From: Paenibacillus catalpae
GTDB lineage: Bacteria; Bacillota; Bacilli; Paenibacillales; Paenibacillaceae
NCBI RefSeq assembly: GCF_900112695.1
Contig: NZ_FOMT01000001.1
Span: 1,116,001-1,180,000 of the forward strand
DNA: 64,000 bases
Reading direction: 5' to 3'
A program made the translations under genes and the position numbers. The notes below the pieces were generated by a model. The model saw only the letters and a program-made list of their open reading frames with translations. It made no database searches and was not told where the DNA came from. The stretch's first letter is position 1. Each line of letters begins with the position of its first letter. Shown one piece after another: positions 8,889 to 18,542 of the stretch.

Positions 8889-10304
8889 ATGAGTACAACA
8901 AGCAACAGGCGCACGGTCACAATTGCTTTGTACGTCGCGACATTCCTTGCGGCAATTGAAGGAACCATCGTAAGTACAGCTATGCCAAGCATTACGGATG
9001 AGTTACACGGCATCCAGCAGTACAGCTGGATCATTTCGATTTATTTGCTGGCCACGGTTATTACAACACCCATTTACGGCAAACTTTCCGATCTGTTTGG
9101 ACGCAAAAAAATGTTTATCGTCGGAGCGTGCATCTTTCTCGCTGGCTCCATGCTGTCCGGCCTTGCGACATCGATGCCGCAGCTGATTGCTTTCCGGGCC
9201 ATACAAGGTCTCGGCGCGGGGGCGTTAACTACAATTCCTTACACGATTATCGGTGATTTATATCCGTTCGAGCAACGGGCTAAAGTCCAGGGCTGGATGT
9301 CCAGCATTTGGGGCATCGCGGGTATTACCGGCCCCCTTGCAGGAGGGCTTCTTGTCGATTATGTGTCCTGGCGCGCGATCTTTTATATGAACCTTCCGTT
9401 TGGCATCGTAGCCCTGGTGCTTCTAATCACATCGATGAAAGAAGCATCCAAGAAACAGAAGCGGTATATTGACTATCCAGGCATTGGGGCCTTCTCGCTG
9501 GGTATGTTTGCTTTCTTATACGCACTCACGATTCTTCGTGAACCGGATGCAGCTGCCTCTTCTGCCGAAATCATTCTTCTCCTGGCTGCTGCTGCTGTCC
9601 TGCTGACACTATTCTTCTACATAGAGAAGCGTTCGCCCGAGCCGATTATCCCGCTTCAGCTGTTTAAGCTGCGGATGATCAGCACGGTTAATATGATCAG
9701 CTTTCTGCTATGCATCATCAATGTGGTTGCCATCTTTTACTTGCCGCTCTGGATCCAAGGCGTGCTTGGAGAAAGCGCGACTTATTCCGGCATTGCGATG
9801 ATTCCACTGTCCATAGGCTGGCCACTTGGCGCTATTCTAGCCGGCAATTTTATTGCCAAGTTCGGAATGCGTAAAATTGCGTTTATCGGCTCATTATTCC
9901 TGATTGCAGGCAGTGTGGGCTTTATGGTCATGACTGCCCATACGTCAATCGTGTTGCTCATGATCTACACCTTCCTGTCCGGACTATCTTTCGGCCTTTC
10001 CTTAACGAGCTTCACGGTAGCAGTCACATCGGCGGTGACCTGGGAGCTCCGCGGCGCGGCAGTCGGAAGCAATAACTTTATCCGTACACTTGGACAGACG
10101 GTGGGCATTGCCTTGTTTGGACTGATGCTGAACACGGGCAGCACGGAAGCAATCGATGCTTTTAAGCTGGAGCACAGCCTGCATCGCATCTTTATCATTC
10201 TGGGTGTTCTGTCTGTTCTCGTCCTGCTGGCCATGCTTCTGCTGCCGAAAGCCGTTGCGCAGGACAGCCATGCCGCTTCGGATACGGCAGATGCATCTTC
10301 TTAG
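8889..10304 (+). CDS. MFS drug efflux transporter, DHA2 (EmrB/QacA) type
   Basis: A 471-residue proton-driven exporter with about 14 hydrophobic helices. Motif A GKLSDLFGRKK lies between helices 2 and 3 and the antiporter motif C region GIAGITGPLAGG lies in helix 5. N-terminal AAIEGTIVSTAMPSI is the DHA2 signature with a membrane acidic residue. AAAGGAG sits at 8878-8884, ahead of the ATG. A serine hydrolase gene follows after 21 bases and is probably co-transcribed. Substrates cannot be inferred. Confidence 0.9.
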   Translation: MSTTSNRRTVTIALYVATFLAAIEGTIVSTAMPSITDELHGIQQYSWIISIYLLATVITTPIYGKLSDLFGRKKMFIVGACIFLAGSMLSGLATSMPQLIAFRAIQGLGAGALTTIPYTIIGDLYPFEQRAKVQGWMSSIWGIAGITGPLAGGLLVDYVSWRAIFYMNLPFGIVALVLLITSMKEASKKQKRYIDYPGIGAFSLGMFAFLYALTILREPDAAASSAEIILLLAAAAVLLTLFFYIEKRSPEPIIPLQLFKLRMISTVNMISFLLCIINVVAIFYLPLWIQGVLGESATYSGIAMIPLSIGWPLGAILAGNFIAKFGMRKIAFIGSLFLIAGSVGFMVMTAHTSIVLLMIYTFLSGLSFGLSLTSFTVAVTSAVTWELRGAAVGSNNFIRTLGQTVGIALFGLMLNTGSTEAIDAFKLEHSLHRIFIILGVLSVLVLLAMLLLPKAVAQDSHAASDTADASS

Positions 10305-10325
10305 ACAGAAAGGCTGATTACGGGC

Positions 10326-11306
10326 ATGACAACAACGCAGAAGGCAGATGATCCCTATTTGCGATTCGTTTCGCCATCCGTTGCAAATCTGGATGAAACG
10401 AAGCTGGAACAAATGAAGGAATGGCTGGAAGAATGGAAAATGACTTCCGTTATGATTTTGCGCGATGATGCCTTAGCCTGGGAATGGCATGCCAAAGGGG
10501 AGGATTCGGTAGCTCCTTTGTTATCCTGTACAAAGAGCGTGCTGTCTTCCCTGATCGGGATTGCGATAGAGGAAGGGTATATTCAAAGCGTGGAGCAGCC
10601 GGTAGGGGACTTTTTCGAAGGGACGCCTGATTCGTCCATCCAAATCAAACATCTTCTTACGATGACTTCAGGCTGGGATTGGCCGGATTTCGACAAGCCC
10701 TATAAGGCGATGAAGAAGGCTGCCGATCCGATCGGGTTTGTGTTGGAGCGCCCCGTGATTAGCGAACCGGGCACCGCTTACCTCTATAACTCCGGAGGCT
10801 CGCATCTCTTATCCGCTATTCTGACTGCCGCAACAGGGCAAAGTGCCCTTGATTATGCGACCAGCCGCCTATTCCAGCCTATGGCCTTCCGGCAGGCGAA
10901 ATGGACCTCTCACAAAGGGATTAATGAAGGCGGGACAGGACTTCAGCTCTATGGCCGTGATTTGGCCAAGCTTGGTTTGCTGTACCTGCGCGAAGGGGAT
11001 TGGTTCGGAGAGCAGCTAATCCCGCCAAGGTGGGTTCTGGAGTCAACGAAAAAGCATCACAGGGGACTTCTTCACTATGAGCCGCCTATCTATGGGGCTT
11101 ACGGTTATCACTGGTGGCAGTCGCCGGCCGAGCATAACGGAGCGTTTGACTGTTATTTTGCCTTCGGACACGGCGGCCAATATTTGCTTGTTGCGCCTGA
11201 AGAACGACTGGTGGTTGTGGTTCGAAAAGCACTGGCTGGGCGGAACGAGGCCGTCAAATCTCGTAATCTTATTTTTGAACATATTGCAGGAGCAACAAAA
11301 AAATAG
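10326..11306 (+). CDS. Serine hydrolase of the beta-lactamase/PBP fold
   Basis: A 326-residue cytosolic-looking class C beta-lactamase-related hydrolase; no signal peptide is visible. Ser67-Cys-Thr-Lys70 is the nucleophile tetrad, Tyr154-Asn-Ser is the second motif and FGHGGQY near residue 280 replaces the KTG box, as in esterase-type members. It starts 21 bases after the MFS gene, suggesting one operon. Family members include esterases, peptidases and 6-aminohexanoate-dimer hydrolases, so the substrate is open. Confidence 0.86.
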   Translation: MTTTQKADDPYLRFVSPSVANLDETKLEQMKEWLEEWKMTSVMILRDDALAWEWHAKGEDSVAPLLSCTKSVLSSLIGIAIEEGYIQSVEQPVGDFFEGTPDSSIQIKHLLTMTSGWDWPDFDKPYKAMKKAADPIGFVLERPVISEPGTAYLYNSGGSHLLSAILTAATGQSALDYATSRLFQPMAFRQAKWTSHKGINEGGTGLQLYGRDLAKLGLLYLREGDWFGEQLIPPRWVLESTKKHHRGLLHYEPPIYGAYGYHWWQSPAEHNGAFDCYFAFGHGGQYLLVAPEERLVVVVRKALAGRNEAVKSRNLIFEHIAGATKK

Positions 11307-11388
11307 GCTTTCAGGTGCAACCTTTTGCGCTGGGATGCGTTTAACCTATGTCTGTTCAAACCATCCCAATCGAGAAAAGGAGAATCCA

Positions 11389-13350
11389 ATGTTTAAGAAA
11401 GTCAGCTTAGTCGTTCTAGCCGCTTTGATGTTGTTTGCCATACCTGTAGCAGCGCAAGGCACTTCCAGCGGTCAGAATCAATTAATCCTTCTTCAGAAAT
11501 CAAAGCAAATGTACCAAAACGGCAAGCTTTATATGGCAGCACAGCCACTTACGGAATTGAAAGGCACGACTTATATTTCCGCTACTGCGATTGCAGGCAG
11601 GCTCGGTGCATCTGTACTCTACGATGCGAACAAGAAGGAATATGTTCTTCGTAGCGCAACGAACGAGCTTCGTTATGCGGTGAACAAGTCTTCCTATACG
11701 GTTAATGGTACACGCTCGACGTTTACGGGTAAGCCTTTTGTGCAAAAGGGAAGTCTGATGATTCCGCTCCGTTCGGTTCTGAAGCCGTTCGGAATGACAT
11801 TGTCTTCGATCCCGGCACAGAAAAAGATTATTCTGAGCTGGACGATTAAGCCGGTAGCTAAATTCAACATTACTAGCGGTGTAGTATATGCCGGTCAAAC
11901 GGAAGTCACTTATGGCGATATGTCTTATTCACCTAGCGGTGCGGCCATCGTTAACGAGCGTTGGGAAGGCAAGCAAACGACTTTCGAGGAAGCGGGAACT
12001 TACACCGTGACCAAATGGGTTCAAGACGCTAACGGCGTCTGGAGCGATCCCTATTCGGTAACGATTAACGTATTGGCGCCGAATTTGCCGCCAGAAGCGC
12101 GGTTTGCAACGGATAAGTCTTATTACAAGATGGGCGAACTTATTCAATATAATGATATAAGCTCGGATGACGAGAACAAGATTACAAAGCGCGAGTGGGT
12201 CAATAACGCCAAAGCTTTCTTCGAACCAGGTGAACAGACGGTTACGCTGAAAGTAACGGATGCTCATGGTCTCACAAGCGAATTCTCGCAAACGATATCC
12301 ATTACGGACGAAACGTTGTATACAAAGCAGGAGTTCGATCAGTTGTACACGGAGCAGGGAGAGAAATTCGCTGTTGATGGTCCTGGCGTATTGAAGCTTC
12401 CGACTCAACCATATACGGTTGTATCGAACGGACAACAAACGTTTATCCGCAGCAACAGCCCTGAGATGATTAATGACGAGGGCATCTATTATCAGGATAC
12501 CGCAAACGGCAATGTTCGCTTCCTGATTCATAACCAGAATAACCGTCTAAATCCGGTTAAGATTTATATTGTAGCAACGAACGAAAACTCTGCGGCTGCG
12601 ACTGTAACGGACGAGCGTGTCGGTCTGGGTGGTCCTGCACCATATGTAACCCAGGCGGGTAAAGCGGCAACGGCGAATTATCTGTTGTCGAGAACCGTTA
12701 ATCCCGTTGGAACAGTAACAACGATTCCAGCAGGACAAAGCCGGGTCGTTCTTAGTCCGTTAAGCAGCAAGGAAGTTGTTAATGGCCGTATCCTTACGCT
12801 GTACGCTGATGTAACAACCTCCGCGCCAATCAAATTCAGCGTTATCGTCGTGGATGCGAACAAAGATGTGCTTCAAGCGCTTCCGCAGCTTCCAATCCTT
12901 CCTCGCGACGGCAAGCATGTACGCGGTACATTCGAGCAAGCGAACCGCAGCATCAATGTTCTGCAGACGATAGGCGATGTTCCATCGCGTATGATTCTGG
13001 CAGACAAAGTGGTGGATACCCGCTTGTCCGGCTATGATGTGCTGACAGGGGAAGCAATGTCTAATGACGGCAACAACGGGGCAATGTATGTCCTTAATCT
13101 GTGGCATGTGAAGCCGCATACGCTTATTGCTGTGAATCCACGCGGCGGTCATTACGGCGGCGCATTCTTGGTAAACAATAAGCTGGTCTATGCAACGAAC
13201 ACTACGATTCTGAGCAATGCCAACGAAGCAGGCGTCCTTTACCGGACCGGAGATACGGAAGAAGCGGTAACCATCGCATTCACGCCGGCTTCCGGCAGCA
13301 ACCTGCCGATTAACCTGTTATTCCTGCCATTGCCTGAAGTAAAGCAATAA
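11389..13350 (+). CDS. Secreted protein with copper-amine-oxidase N-terminal domain
   Basis: A 653-residue exported protein. Residues 1-23 form a signal peptide (MFKKVSLVVLAALMLFAIPV). About residues 25-145 match the copper amine oxidase N-domain-like module common in Paenibacillus surface proteins (SLMIPLRSVLKPFGM). PKD-like segments follow (EAGTYTVTKWVQDANGVWSD; FEPGEQTVTLKVTDAHG), then a long uncharacterised C-terminal region. AAAAGGAGAA at 11375-11384 fixes the start; the frame open upstream to 11077 overlaps the hydrolase gene and is not used. No amine oxidase catalytic domain is present, so enzymatic activity is not implied. Confidence 0.85.
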   Translation: MFKKVSLVVLAALMLFAIPVAAQGTSSGQNQLILLQKSKQMYQNGKLYMAAQPLTELKGTTYISATAIAGRLGASVLYDANKKEYVLRSATNELRYAVNKSSYTVNGTRSTFTGKPFVQKGSLMIPLRSVLKPFGMTLSSIPAQKKIILSWTIKPVAKFNITSGVVYAGQTEVTYGDMSYSPSGAAIVNERWEGKQTTFEEAGTYTVTKWVQDANGVWSDPYSVTINVLAPNLPPEARFATDKSYYKMGELIQYNDISSDDENKITKREWVNNAKAFFEPGEQTVTLKVTDAHGLTSEFSQTISITDETLYTKQEFDQLYTEQGEKFAVDGPGVLKLPTQPYTVVSNGQQTFIRSNSPEMINDEGIYYQDTANGNVRFLIHNQNNRLNPVKIYIVATNENSAAATVTDERVGLGGPAPYVTQAGKAATANYLLSRTVNPVGTVTTIPAGQSRVVLSPLSSKEVVNGRILTLYADVTTSAPIKFSVIVVDANKDVLQALPQLPILPRDGKHVRGTFEQANRSINVLQTIGDVPSRMILADKVVDTRLSGYDVLTGEAMSNDGNNGAMYVLNLWHVKPHTLIAVNPRGGHYGGAFLVNNKLVYATNTTILSNANEAGVLYRTGDTEEAVTIAFTPASGSNLPINLLFLPLPEVKQ

Positions 13351-13361
13351 TAACATTCCGA

Positions 13362-13403
13362 ATGCCGATAAGAGCGAAATTCGCTTTTATCGGCATTTTT
13401 TTC
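13362..13403 (+). terminator. Intrinsic terminator
   Basis: ATGCCGATAAGAGCGAA and TTCGCTTTTATCGGCAT form an almost perfect stem followed by TTTTTTTC. The remaining sequence up to 13630 is AT-rich with no gene; a TATAAT at about 13471 could be part of the pucR promoter but lacks a good -35. Confidence 0.9.
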
Positions 13404-13630
13404 GTTGTGGGACGGTATTCTATATTTTAAGGGTTTGAACATACCATATTGATGTTATGTATTTGGGTATAATAACCAACAAAAGAGAAAATATGAAAAG
13501 AATAATACAAGATTAAGAGTTTATGGTGTTAAATATATTTACATTTCTATTGATTAAAGGCATTCTCTGATTTAAGATGTTATATAAAATGACGTAGGAA
13601 GATGATGAACATTGTGAGCGGAGGTGCGCT

Positions 13631-15217
13631 ATGCATTTGACAGTCGAACAGGCGCTGAACGTTTTCCCATTATCGGAAGGGAAATTAGTCGCCGGTACAG
13701 CAGGGCGCAATCGGATCGTGAAATCCGTCAACGTGATGGATGCACCGGATATTACCGATTGGATTAAGGAGGGGGAGATGCTTTTTACGACCGCCTACCT
13801 GATCAAGGATCATCCGCAGGATGCAACGGAGCTGCTGGCCAAGCTGAACCAGCGGGGCTCTTCGGGACTTGGAATAAAGCTGGGACGATTCTGGGATGCG
13901 ATTCCCGATCAAATGATTGCTTTTGCCAATGAGCTTGGTTTTCCGTTAATAGAGCTTCCCTACCAATTTACGTTCTCCGATCAAATGAGCGGTTTGTTCA
14001 AGGAAGAGCTGCGGCGTAATACCGGCGTGCTGCAGGATATATTCGACAAGCAGGTGCGGTTAATGCGTATGGCACTCAAGACAGACCATATTAATGAACT
14101 GTTTGATGCCGTTGCAGACATTATTGGATTCCCGATGGCGGTTGTAGGTTCAAGAGGTCAGATGGTATATAACAGCTCACAAGTGTCTGATACTGAGTTA
14201 ACAGGCAATTGGCCATGGCCGCAGCAGCAAAAGTGGATGAAAAGCAAGCAGTGGCAGGCGTTCCGGATCCCGCTTATGAAGCAGTCGCGTTGTACCGGCT
14301 TTGTCCTCTTCTTTAATCCTCAGCTGTTCCTGTCTACTATAGAAGAAAGCTTATATTTACAGGCGGCGGAGCTGTTATCCTATCAGATGAATTTTAATTA
14401 CGAGGATTACTTTGAATTATCTGTTCAGAAGGATTTTGGCGTTCTGATCAAACGTTATCTCCGGAACGGAATGCCGATAGATAAAGTAGTCGACTATGCG
14501 GACCGCTGGGAGCTCGACGTATTCCAGCATCATTATACTTGCGTGCTCAGCGACAGTCCTCATGCTTCGGCAAGCCAGCGAATGGATAAGCTGGAGAAGC
14601 TGAAGTCGGAATTTTTAAGCCATGCGAAACTTCAAGAACGGAAAGGCATGCATATTGTAATGGAGGAAGGACTATTATCTGTATTCCCTGAAGTTGAAGG
14701 GCAGTCAGAAGGGAGTCTGGAATCCGCACTAACCGCCTGCTTTGCATCCATTCAGCGTGAAGGCGGCGAAAGTCCGCGTGCGGCGGTCAGCAGCCGGAAA
14801 AAGAGGGCGGATCAGCTCTACGAAGCTTTTGACGAATGCAGACAGACCCAAAGGCTTGCGGCAGAATGGGGTGTCGGGCAATCGATTACAACCTTCGATA
14901 CAATGGATTTGGCAATTGTGTTCGAGCATGTATCGAGGGACCGGATGGAGGCTTTTTGCAATCGCTGGCTAGGCGGCCTCGTAAGCAAGGATCCGGATTA
15001 TGCCAATGAAATGCTGCGGACGCTCGAGACTTACCTGGAGCAGGACGGGCAACTGAATGAAACGGCGAAGAAATTATATATCCACCGTAATACGGCTACT
15101 TACCGGATCGAAAAGCTAAGCGAGTTATTAGGTGTGGATTTCAAAAAAATGAATGATCTGCTCAGACTCAAGATCGCGTTCTTATTCCGTAAACTACTTA
15201 TTAATGAACAGTCCTGA
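13631..15217 (+). CDS. pucR: PucR family transcriptional regulator
   Basis: A 528-residue regulator. Residues 1-125 form the PucR N-terminal ligand-sensing domain (LTVEQALNVFPL; GEMLFTTAYLIKD), and the C-terminal ~70 residues hold the PucR/CdaR helix-turn-helix (LNETAKKLYIHRNTATYRI). GGAGG at 13620-13624 precedes the ATG. In B. subtilis PucR controls the puc genes in response to allantoin or related ureides. Its place at the head of this purine-degradation cluster makes the same role likely here. Some PucR-type proteins regulate other amine or amino acid genes, so the ligand is inferred. Confidence 0.88.
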   Translation: MHLTVEQALNVFPLSEGKLVAGTAGRNRIVKSVNVMDAPDITDWIKEGEMLFTTAYLIKDHPQDATELLAKLNQRGSSGLGIKLGRFWDAIPDQMIAFANELGFPLIELPYQFTFSDQMSGLFKEELRRNTGVLQDIFDKQVRLMRMALKTDHINELFDAVADIIGFPMAVVGSRGQMVYNSSQVSDTELTGNWPWPQQQKWMKSKQWQAFRIPLMKQSRCTGFVLFFNPQLFLSTIEESLYLQAAELLSYQMNFNYEDYFELSVQKDFGVLIKRYLRNGMPIDKVVDYADRWELDVFQHHYTCVLSDSPHASASQRMDKLEKLKSEFLSHAKLQERKGMHIVMEEGLLSVFPEVEGQSEGSLESALTACFASIQREGGESPRAAVSSRKKRADQLYEAFDECRQTQRLAAEWGVGQSITTFDTMDLAIVFEHVSRDRMEAFCNRWLGGLVSKDPDYANEMLRTLETYLEQDGQLNETAKKLYIHRNTATYRIEKLSELLGVDFKKMNDLLRLKIAFLFRKLLINEQS

Positions 15218-15269
15218 CCACCTGCCATCCATATACTAAAATTGGTTCCAGAGCAAAGGAGCGGTACAC

Positions 15270-16595
15270 ATGAGTTCGATTCTAATCCGTAATGCCGTCG
15301 TAATGACGATGAATGCAGCTGACGATATTTTAATTGGCGATGTGCTCGTAACAGGCAACAAGATTACCCGAATTGGTCCGAATATTCCGGAAAATGAGGT
15401 GGAACGCGTTATCGATGCGGGCGGAAAAGTTCTTCTTCCGGGTTTTATTCAAACTCATATTCACCTGTGTCAAACCCTGTTCCGCGGAAGAGCCGATGAT
15501 TTGGAGTTGATTGATTGGCTGAGACAGCGGATTTGGCCGCTCGAAGCTGCCCATAATGAGGAATCGGTATATTATTCAGCCTTGCTTGGCATTGGAGAAC
15601 TGATCCGCAGCGGGACAACGACCATTCTTGACATGGAGACCGTGAGCCATACGGAGTCGGCATTCCAGGCAATTCTCGAAAGTGGCATCCGTGCTGTATC
15701 AGGCAAAGTGATGATGGATCACGGGACGGAGGTTCCGCCTGCTCTTCAAGAGAAGACGGATCAGTCGCTGAAGGAAAGCGTAGAGCTGCTTGAGAAATGG
15801 CATGGAGCCGCAGGGGGGCGGATCGAATATGCTTTTTGCCCGCGATTTGTCGTTTCCTGTACGGAAGAGCTTCTGATCGGTGTGAGAGATTTGTCTGCCC
15901 AATACGGCGTGAAGGTACATACCCATGCGTCGGAGAACAAGGAAGAAATCTCGATCGTAGAATCGGAACGGGGGATGCGCAACGTCGTCTACCTGGATCA
16001 TATCGGACTTGCACGGCCTAATCTCATTCTGGCACACAGCATCTGGCTGGATGAAGACGAGAAGCGGATTATTCGGGAAAGAGGCGTGAAGGTTACCCAT
16101 TGTCCGGGTTCAAACCTGAAGCTTGCTTCTGGTATCGCAGAGGTGCCGGAATTGCTGGAGGAAGGCATTCATGTAGGGATTGGCGCTGACGGAGCGCCTT
16201 GCAATAACAATCTGGATATGTTCCAGGAGATGCGTCTGACTGCCTTTATCCAAAAGGTGAAGCATGGTCCAACCGTCATGAATGCCAAGACAGTGCTTCG
16301 AATGGCTACAATGGGCGGAGCGCATGTGCTTGGTCTTGAGGACAAAATCGGCAGTATCGAGGTCGGCAAGCTTGCGGATCTGCAGCTGCTGGATTTGGAA
16401 GACTTCCATGTCTATCCGTCGTTTGATGCGGACTGGTATTCCAGAGTGGTCTATGCGGCAACACGCGGCGATGTGGATACCGTCATGATCGACGGTCAGA
16501 TTGTGATGGAAAGCAGAATCATGAAGACCGTAGACAAACCGTTGGTGCTGCGTGAGGCGGACCGGACGCTGAAGGAGTTGCTGGCAAGACTCTAA
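15270..16595 (+). CDS. Amidohydrolase, aminopurine/guanine deaminase candidate (SsnA/MtaD type)
   Basis: A 441-residue metal-dependent deaminase of the ATZ/TRZ-SsnA-MtaD branch. The metal site is visible: QTHIHLCQ near residue 66, VHTHASE near 215, AHSIWL near 255 and GADGAPCNN near 308. Relatives deaminate S-adenosylhomocysteine, 5'-deoxyadenosine, guanine or 8-oxoguanine. Lying between pucR and the xanthine dehydrogenase maturation genes, it most likely feeds the route by making xanthine from guanine or a hypoxanthine derivative from an adenine compound. GGAGCGG precedes the ATG. The family alone does not fix the substrate; a second paralogue is at 53927-55333. Confidence 0.8.
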   Translation: MSSILIRNAVVMTMNAADDILIGDVLVTGNKITRIGPNIPENEVERVIDAGGKVLLPGFIQTHIHLCQTLFRGRADDLELIDWLRQRIWPLEAAHNEESVYYSALLGIGELIRSGTTTILDMETVSHTESAFQAILESGIRAVSGKVMMDHGTEVPPALQEKTDQSLKESVELLEKWHGAAGGRIEYAFCPRFVVSCTEELLIGVRDLSAQYGVKVHTHASENKEEISIVESERGMRNVVYLDHIGLARPNLILAHSIWLDEDEKRIIRERGVKVTHCPGSNLKLASGIAEVPELLEEGIHVGIGADGAPCNNNLDMFQEMRLTAFIQKVKHGPTVMNAKTVLRMATMGGAHVLGLEDKIGSIEVGKLADLQLLDLEDFHVYPSFDADWYSRVVYAATRGDVDTVMIDGQIVMESRIMKTVDKPLVLREADRTLKELLARL

Positions 16596-16632
16596 TCAGC
16601 TGGTTCCAAAAAGCGCAGGCTTCATCCGGGAG

Positions 16633-16740
16633 TTTATAAGCTTATGCTTACGATGCAAGAAGCATCTTAAACAGCCTATCCAAGCTATTTATGTGATCAT
16701 TCTTTAAGCGAATGCTTACGAAGTAAGTTTTGCTTCGCAA
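16633..16740 (+). repeat. Diverged palindromic repeat array (two copies, period ~68)
   Basis: Two degenerate copies of the unit seen at 19771-19937. Aligned landmarks are TATGCTTACGATGCAAGAAG (from 16643), then CTTAAACAGCCTAT, and CATTCTTTAAGCGAATGCTT (from 16699). The TGCTTA core recurs at 16645 and 16713. The array ends just before the GGAGGG site of pucA. Confidence 0.65.
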
Positions 16741-16762
16741 AGCACTATAGGAGGGATTGCCG

Positions 16763-17836
16763 ATGGATATGATCAACATCTTGCGGGCGATCCGGCAGCT
16801 TGAACAGCCGGCAGTCCTTGCAACCATCATTGAGGTAGAAGGTCATGCGTACCGGAAAGCAGGAGCGGCTATGCTGCTCATGTCAAGCGGAGAGTCCGTC
16901 GGCACGATAAGTCCGGGTTGTATTGAGTCGGATCTGCATGAGCGAGTATCCCTTGTATGGGAAGCCGACCGATATGAAGTAACGGAATATAACATGGAGC
17001 CGGATGAGGACCCGATCTGGGGGGAATCCGTTGGCTGCGGAGGGATAATCCGCGTACTTCTTGAGCCGGTTGCAGGAGAGCTGAGAAGCATCTTGATGGC
17101 AGCACTCGAGCTGTTGAATGGCGGAAGGGAAGCGACGCTAGTTCGCAGCCTTCGGGGACAGGAGCTTAGTTACGAGCTTATGATTGCATCCTCCGCTTCT
17201 GAGGAGCCCTGCGACTGGCAGTTCAGCGTTCTTTTATCTAATCGGCAGCGTGTTATTCTGTTTGGCGCCGGGCCGGATGCGGTTCCGATCTATCAGCTCC
17301 TGACGCAAAGCAGCTTCCATGTTGTGGTTGCGGATTGGCGACCGGGACTGCTGGCTTCATTCCCTGGAGCTGAGCATTGCCTGGGAACTCCGGCGCAGCT
17401 TAAAGAGATGCTGGATCTGAACGGAGAAGATGCCGTCATCGTTTGCAGTCATCACCTCTATTACGATCGTGAAATGATAGAGTGGACATTGGAATCAAAG
17501 CCGAGGTATATCGGAGTGATGGGCTCAACCAAACGTATCGGAATGCTGTTTAATGGGGAAGTTCCGCCTGATCATGTGAAAGCTCCTATTGGATTGTCCA
17601 TTGGCGCCGAAGGTCCTTATGAAATTGCGGTCAGTATTGCTGCAGAGTTGATAGTGCTTCGCAAGGAATGGCGGGATAGACAAGTGAGTAATCGTCAAAA
17701 GGGGGAGCGGCATGAACATATCTGGAATCTATTTGGCAGCGGGACAGAGCAGCCGCATGGGCAAGCCGAAGCTGCCGCTCGAGCTTTCGCCGGGCGTAGC
17801 ACTCGGCAGTATGGCGCTTCGTGCTCTACTCTCTAG
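16763..17836 (+). CDS. pucA: XdhC-type xanthine dehydrogenase maturation factor PucA
   Basis: A 357-residue XdhC/CoxI family protein that loads sulfurated molybdenum cofactor into xanthine dehydrogenase. The N-terminal XdhC_CoxI domain (GTISPGCIESDLHERV, GCGG) is followed by a Rossmann-type domain (VILFGAGPDAVPI near residue 168; GVMGSTKRIGML near 250) and the hallmark PIGLSIGAEGPYEIAVSIAA. The ATG at 16763 is 7 bases after TAGGAGGG; a TTG at 16757 is too close. The last ~41 residues overlap pucB out of frame by 125 bases, and look like read-through past the normal C terminus. Confidence 0.87.
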   Translation: MDMINILRAIRQLEQPAVLATIIEVEGHAYRKAGAAMLLMSSGESVGTISPGCIESDLHERVSLVWEADRYEVTEYNMEPDEDPIWGESVGCGGIIRVLLEPVAGELRSILMAALELLNGGREATLVRSLRGQELSYELMIASSASEEPCDWQFSVLLSNRQRVILFGAGPDAVPIYQLLTQSSFHVVVADWRPGLLASFPGAEHCLGTPAQLKEMLDLNGEDAVIVCSHHLYYDREMIEWTLESKPRYIGVMGSTKRIGMLFNGEVPPDHVKAPIGLSIGAEGPYEIAVSIAAELIVLRKEWRDRQVSNRQKGERHEHIWNLFGSGTEQPHGQAEAAARAFAGRSTRQYGASCSTL

Positions 17837-18359
17837 CGAAATCGGGCGGGTTCACGTCGTGGTCCGTCCGGATGATCCTCTAGTTTGGCTGCAAGAGGTA
17901 AGGCATGATCCTCGCTTTTCCTCTCAACTTCATATTGTCGTCTGCGAAGAAGCCAGTCTTGGGATGTCGTATTCCATACGTGCCGGTGTAGACGCCGCGC
18001 TATCCAGCCTCCCGAAGCCCGATGCGGTCATGATCGGGCTTGGTGACCAACCTTTTGTCACGGCTGCTATGGTGCGGCGTCTTTTTGCTGTAATAGGAGA
18101 TCGGCCGGAGATTGATTTTGCTGCATCCTCAGTGGATGGGGTCGTTATGCCGCCTGCAGTCCTCCGAAATACGATGTTCGGCGCGCTTCGCGGGCTGAAG
18201 GGGGACATGGGAGCTCGCAAGCTGTTCGGATCACCGGAATATGCCGGAGAGATTGTGAAATTTGACGGCGAGGATGCAGAGCTGCTGCTCGATGTAGATG
18301 ATGAGAATAGTCTTCGCGTGGCGGAGCGGCGATATCGATATTTTAGAGATCACAGCTAG
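17712..18359 (+). CDS. pucB: MobA/MocA-like nucleotidyltransferase PucB
   Basis: A 215-residue NTP transferase that probably makes the dinucleotide form of the molybdenum cofactor for xanthine dehydrogenase. LAAGQSSRMGKPK at residues 8-20 is the nucleotide-binding loop and GLGDQPFV near 98-105 is the metal-binding aspartate motif. GGGGGAG at 17701-17707 serves the ATG. The start lies inside the 3' end of pucA, indicating translational coupling. B. subtilis has the same pucA-pucB order. Which nucleotide is used cannot be told. Confidence 0.86.
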   Translation: MNISGIYLAAGQSSRMGKPKLPLELSPGVALGSMALRALLSSEIGRVHVVVRPDDPLVWLQEVRHDPRFSSQLHIVVCEEASLGMSYSIRAGVDAALSSLPKPDAVMIGLGDQPFVTAAMVRRLFAVIGDRPEIDFAASSVDGVVMPPAVLRNTMFGALRGLKGDMGARKLFGSPEYAGEIVKFDGEDAELLLDVDDENSLRVAERRYRYFRDHS

Positions 18360-18457
18360 AATGTCATCTATTATTACATAGGAATCCAGTTAGACGTGCA
18401 TCGCGCACAATGAGGATTCGTTATTTTAGACCTCTTTCCAATCTCATGTCAGATATA

Positions 18458-18486
18458 TTGACGTTGTAATAACGTGGAAGTATATT
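18458..18486 (+). promoter_or_regulatory. Sigma-A type promoter of the nucleoside transporter/xdh operon
   Basis: TTGACG (18458-18463), exactly 17 bases, TATATT (18481-18486), 56 bases before the BMP lipoprotein start. This is the best promoter in the cluster and would drive the long run to 33183. No obvious PucR site (TTGGTTAA-like) overlaps it. Confidence 0.7.
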
Positions 18487-18542
18487 GAGACTACATCATC
18501 CATTCCGGTCATGATGATGATAGAGAGTCGGGGAGGAACTAT

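Noticed and set aside
11077..11388. N-terminal extension of the secreted protein
   Set aside because: It overlaps the hydrolase gene; the ATG at 11389 has a ribosome site and begins a signal peptide.
15236..15250. Possible PucR box (AAAATTGGTTCC) before the deaminase gene at 15270
   Set aside because: It matches the B. subtilis-type TTGGTTAA core only in part, and a closer match upstream of uppP (AAAGGTTGGTTAA near 5141) shows that such matches occur by chance.
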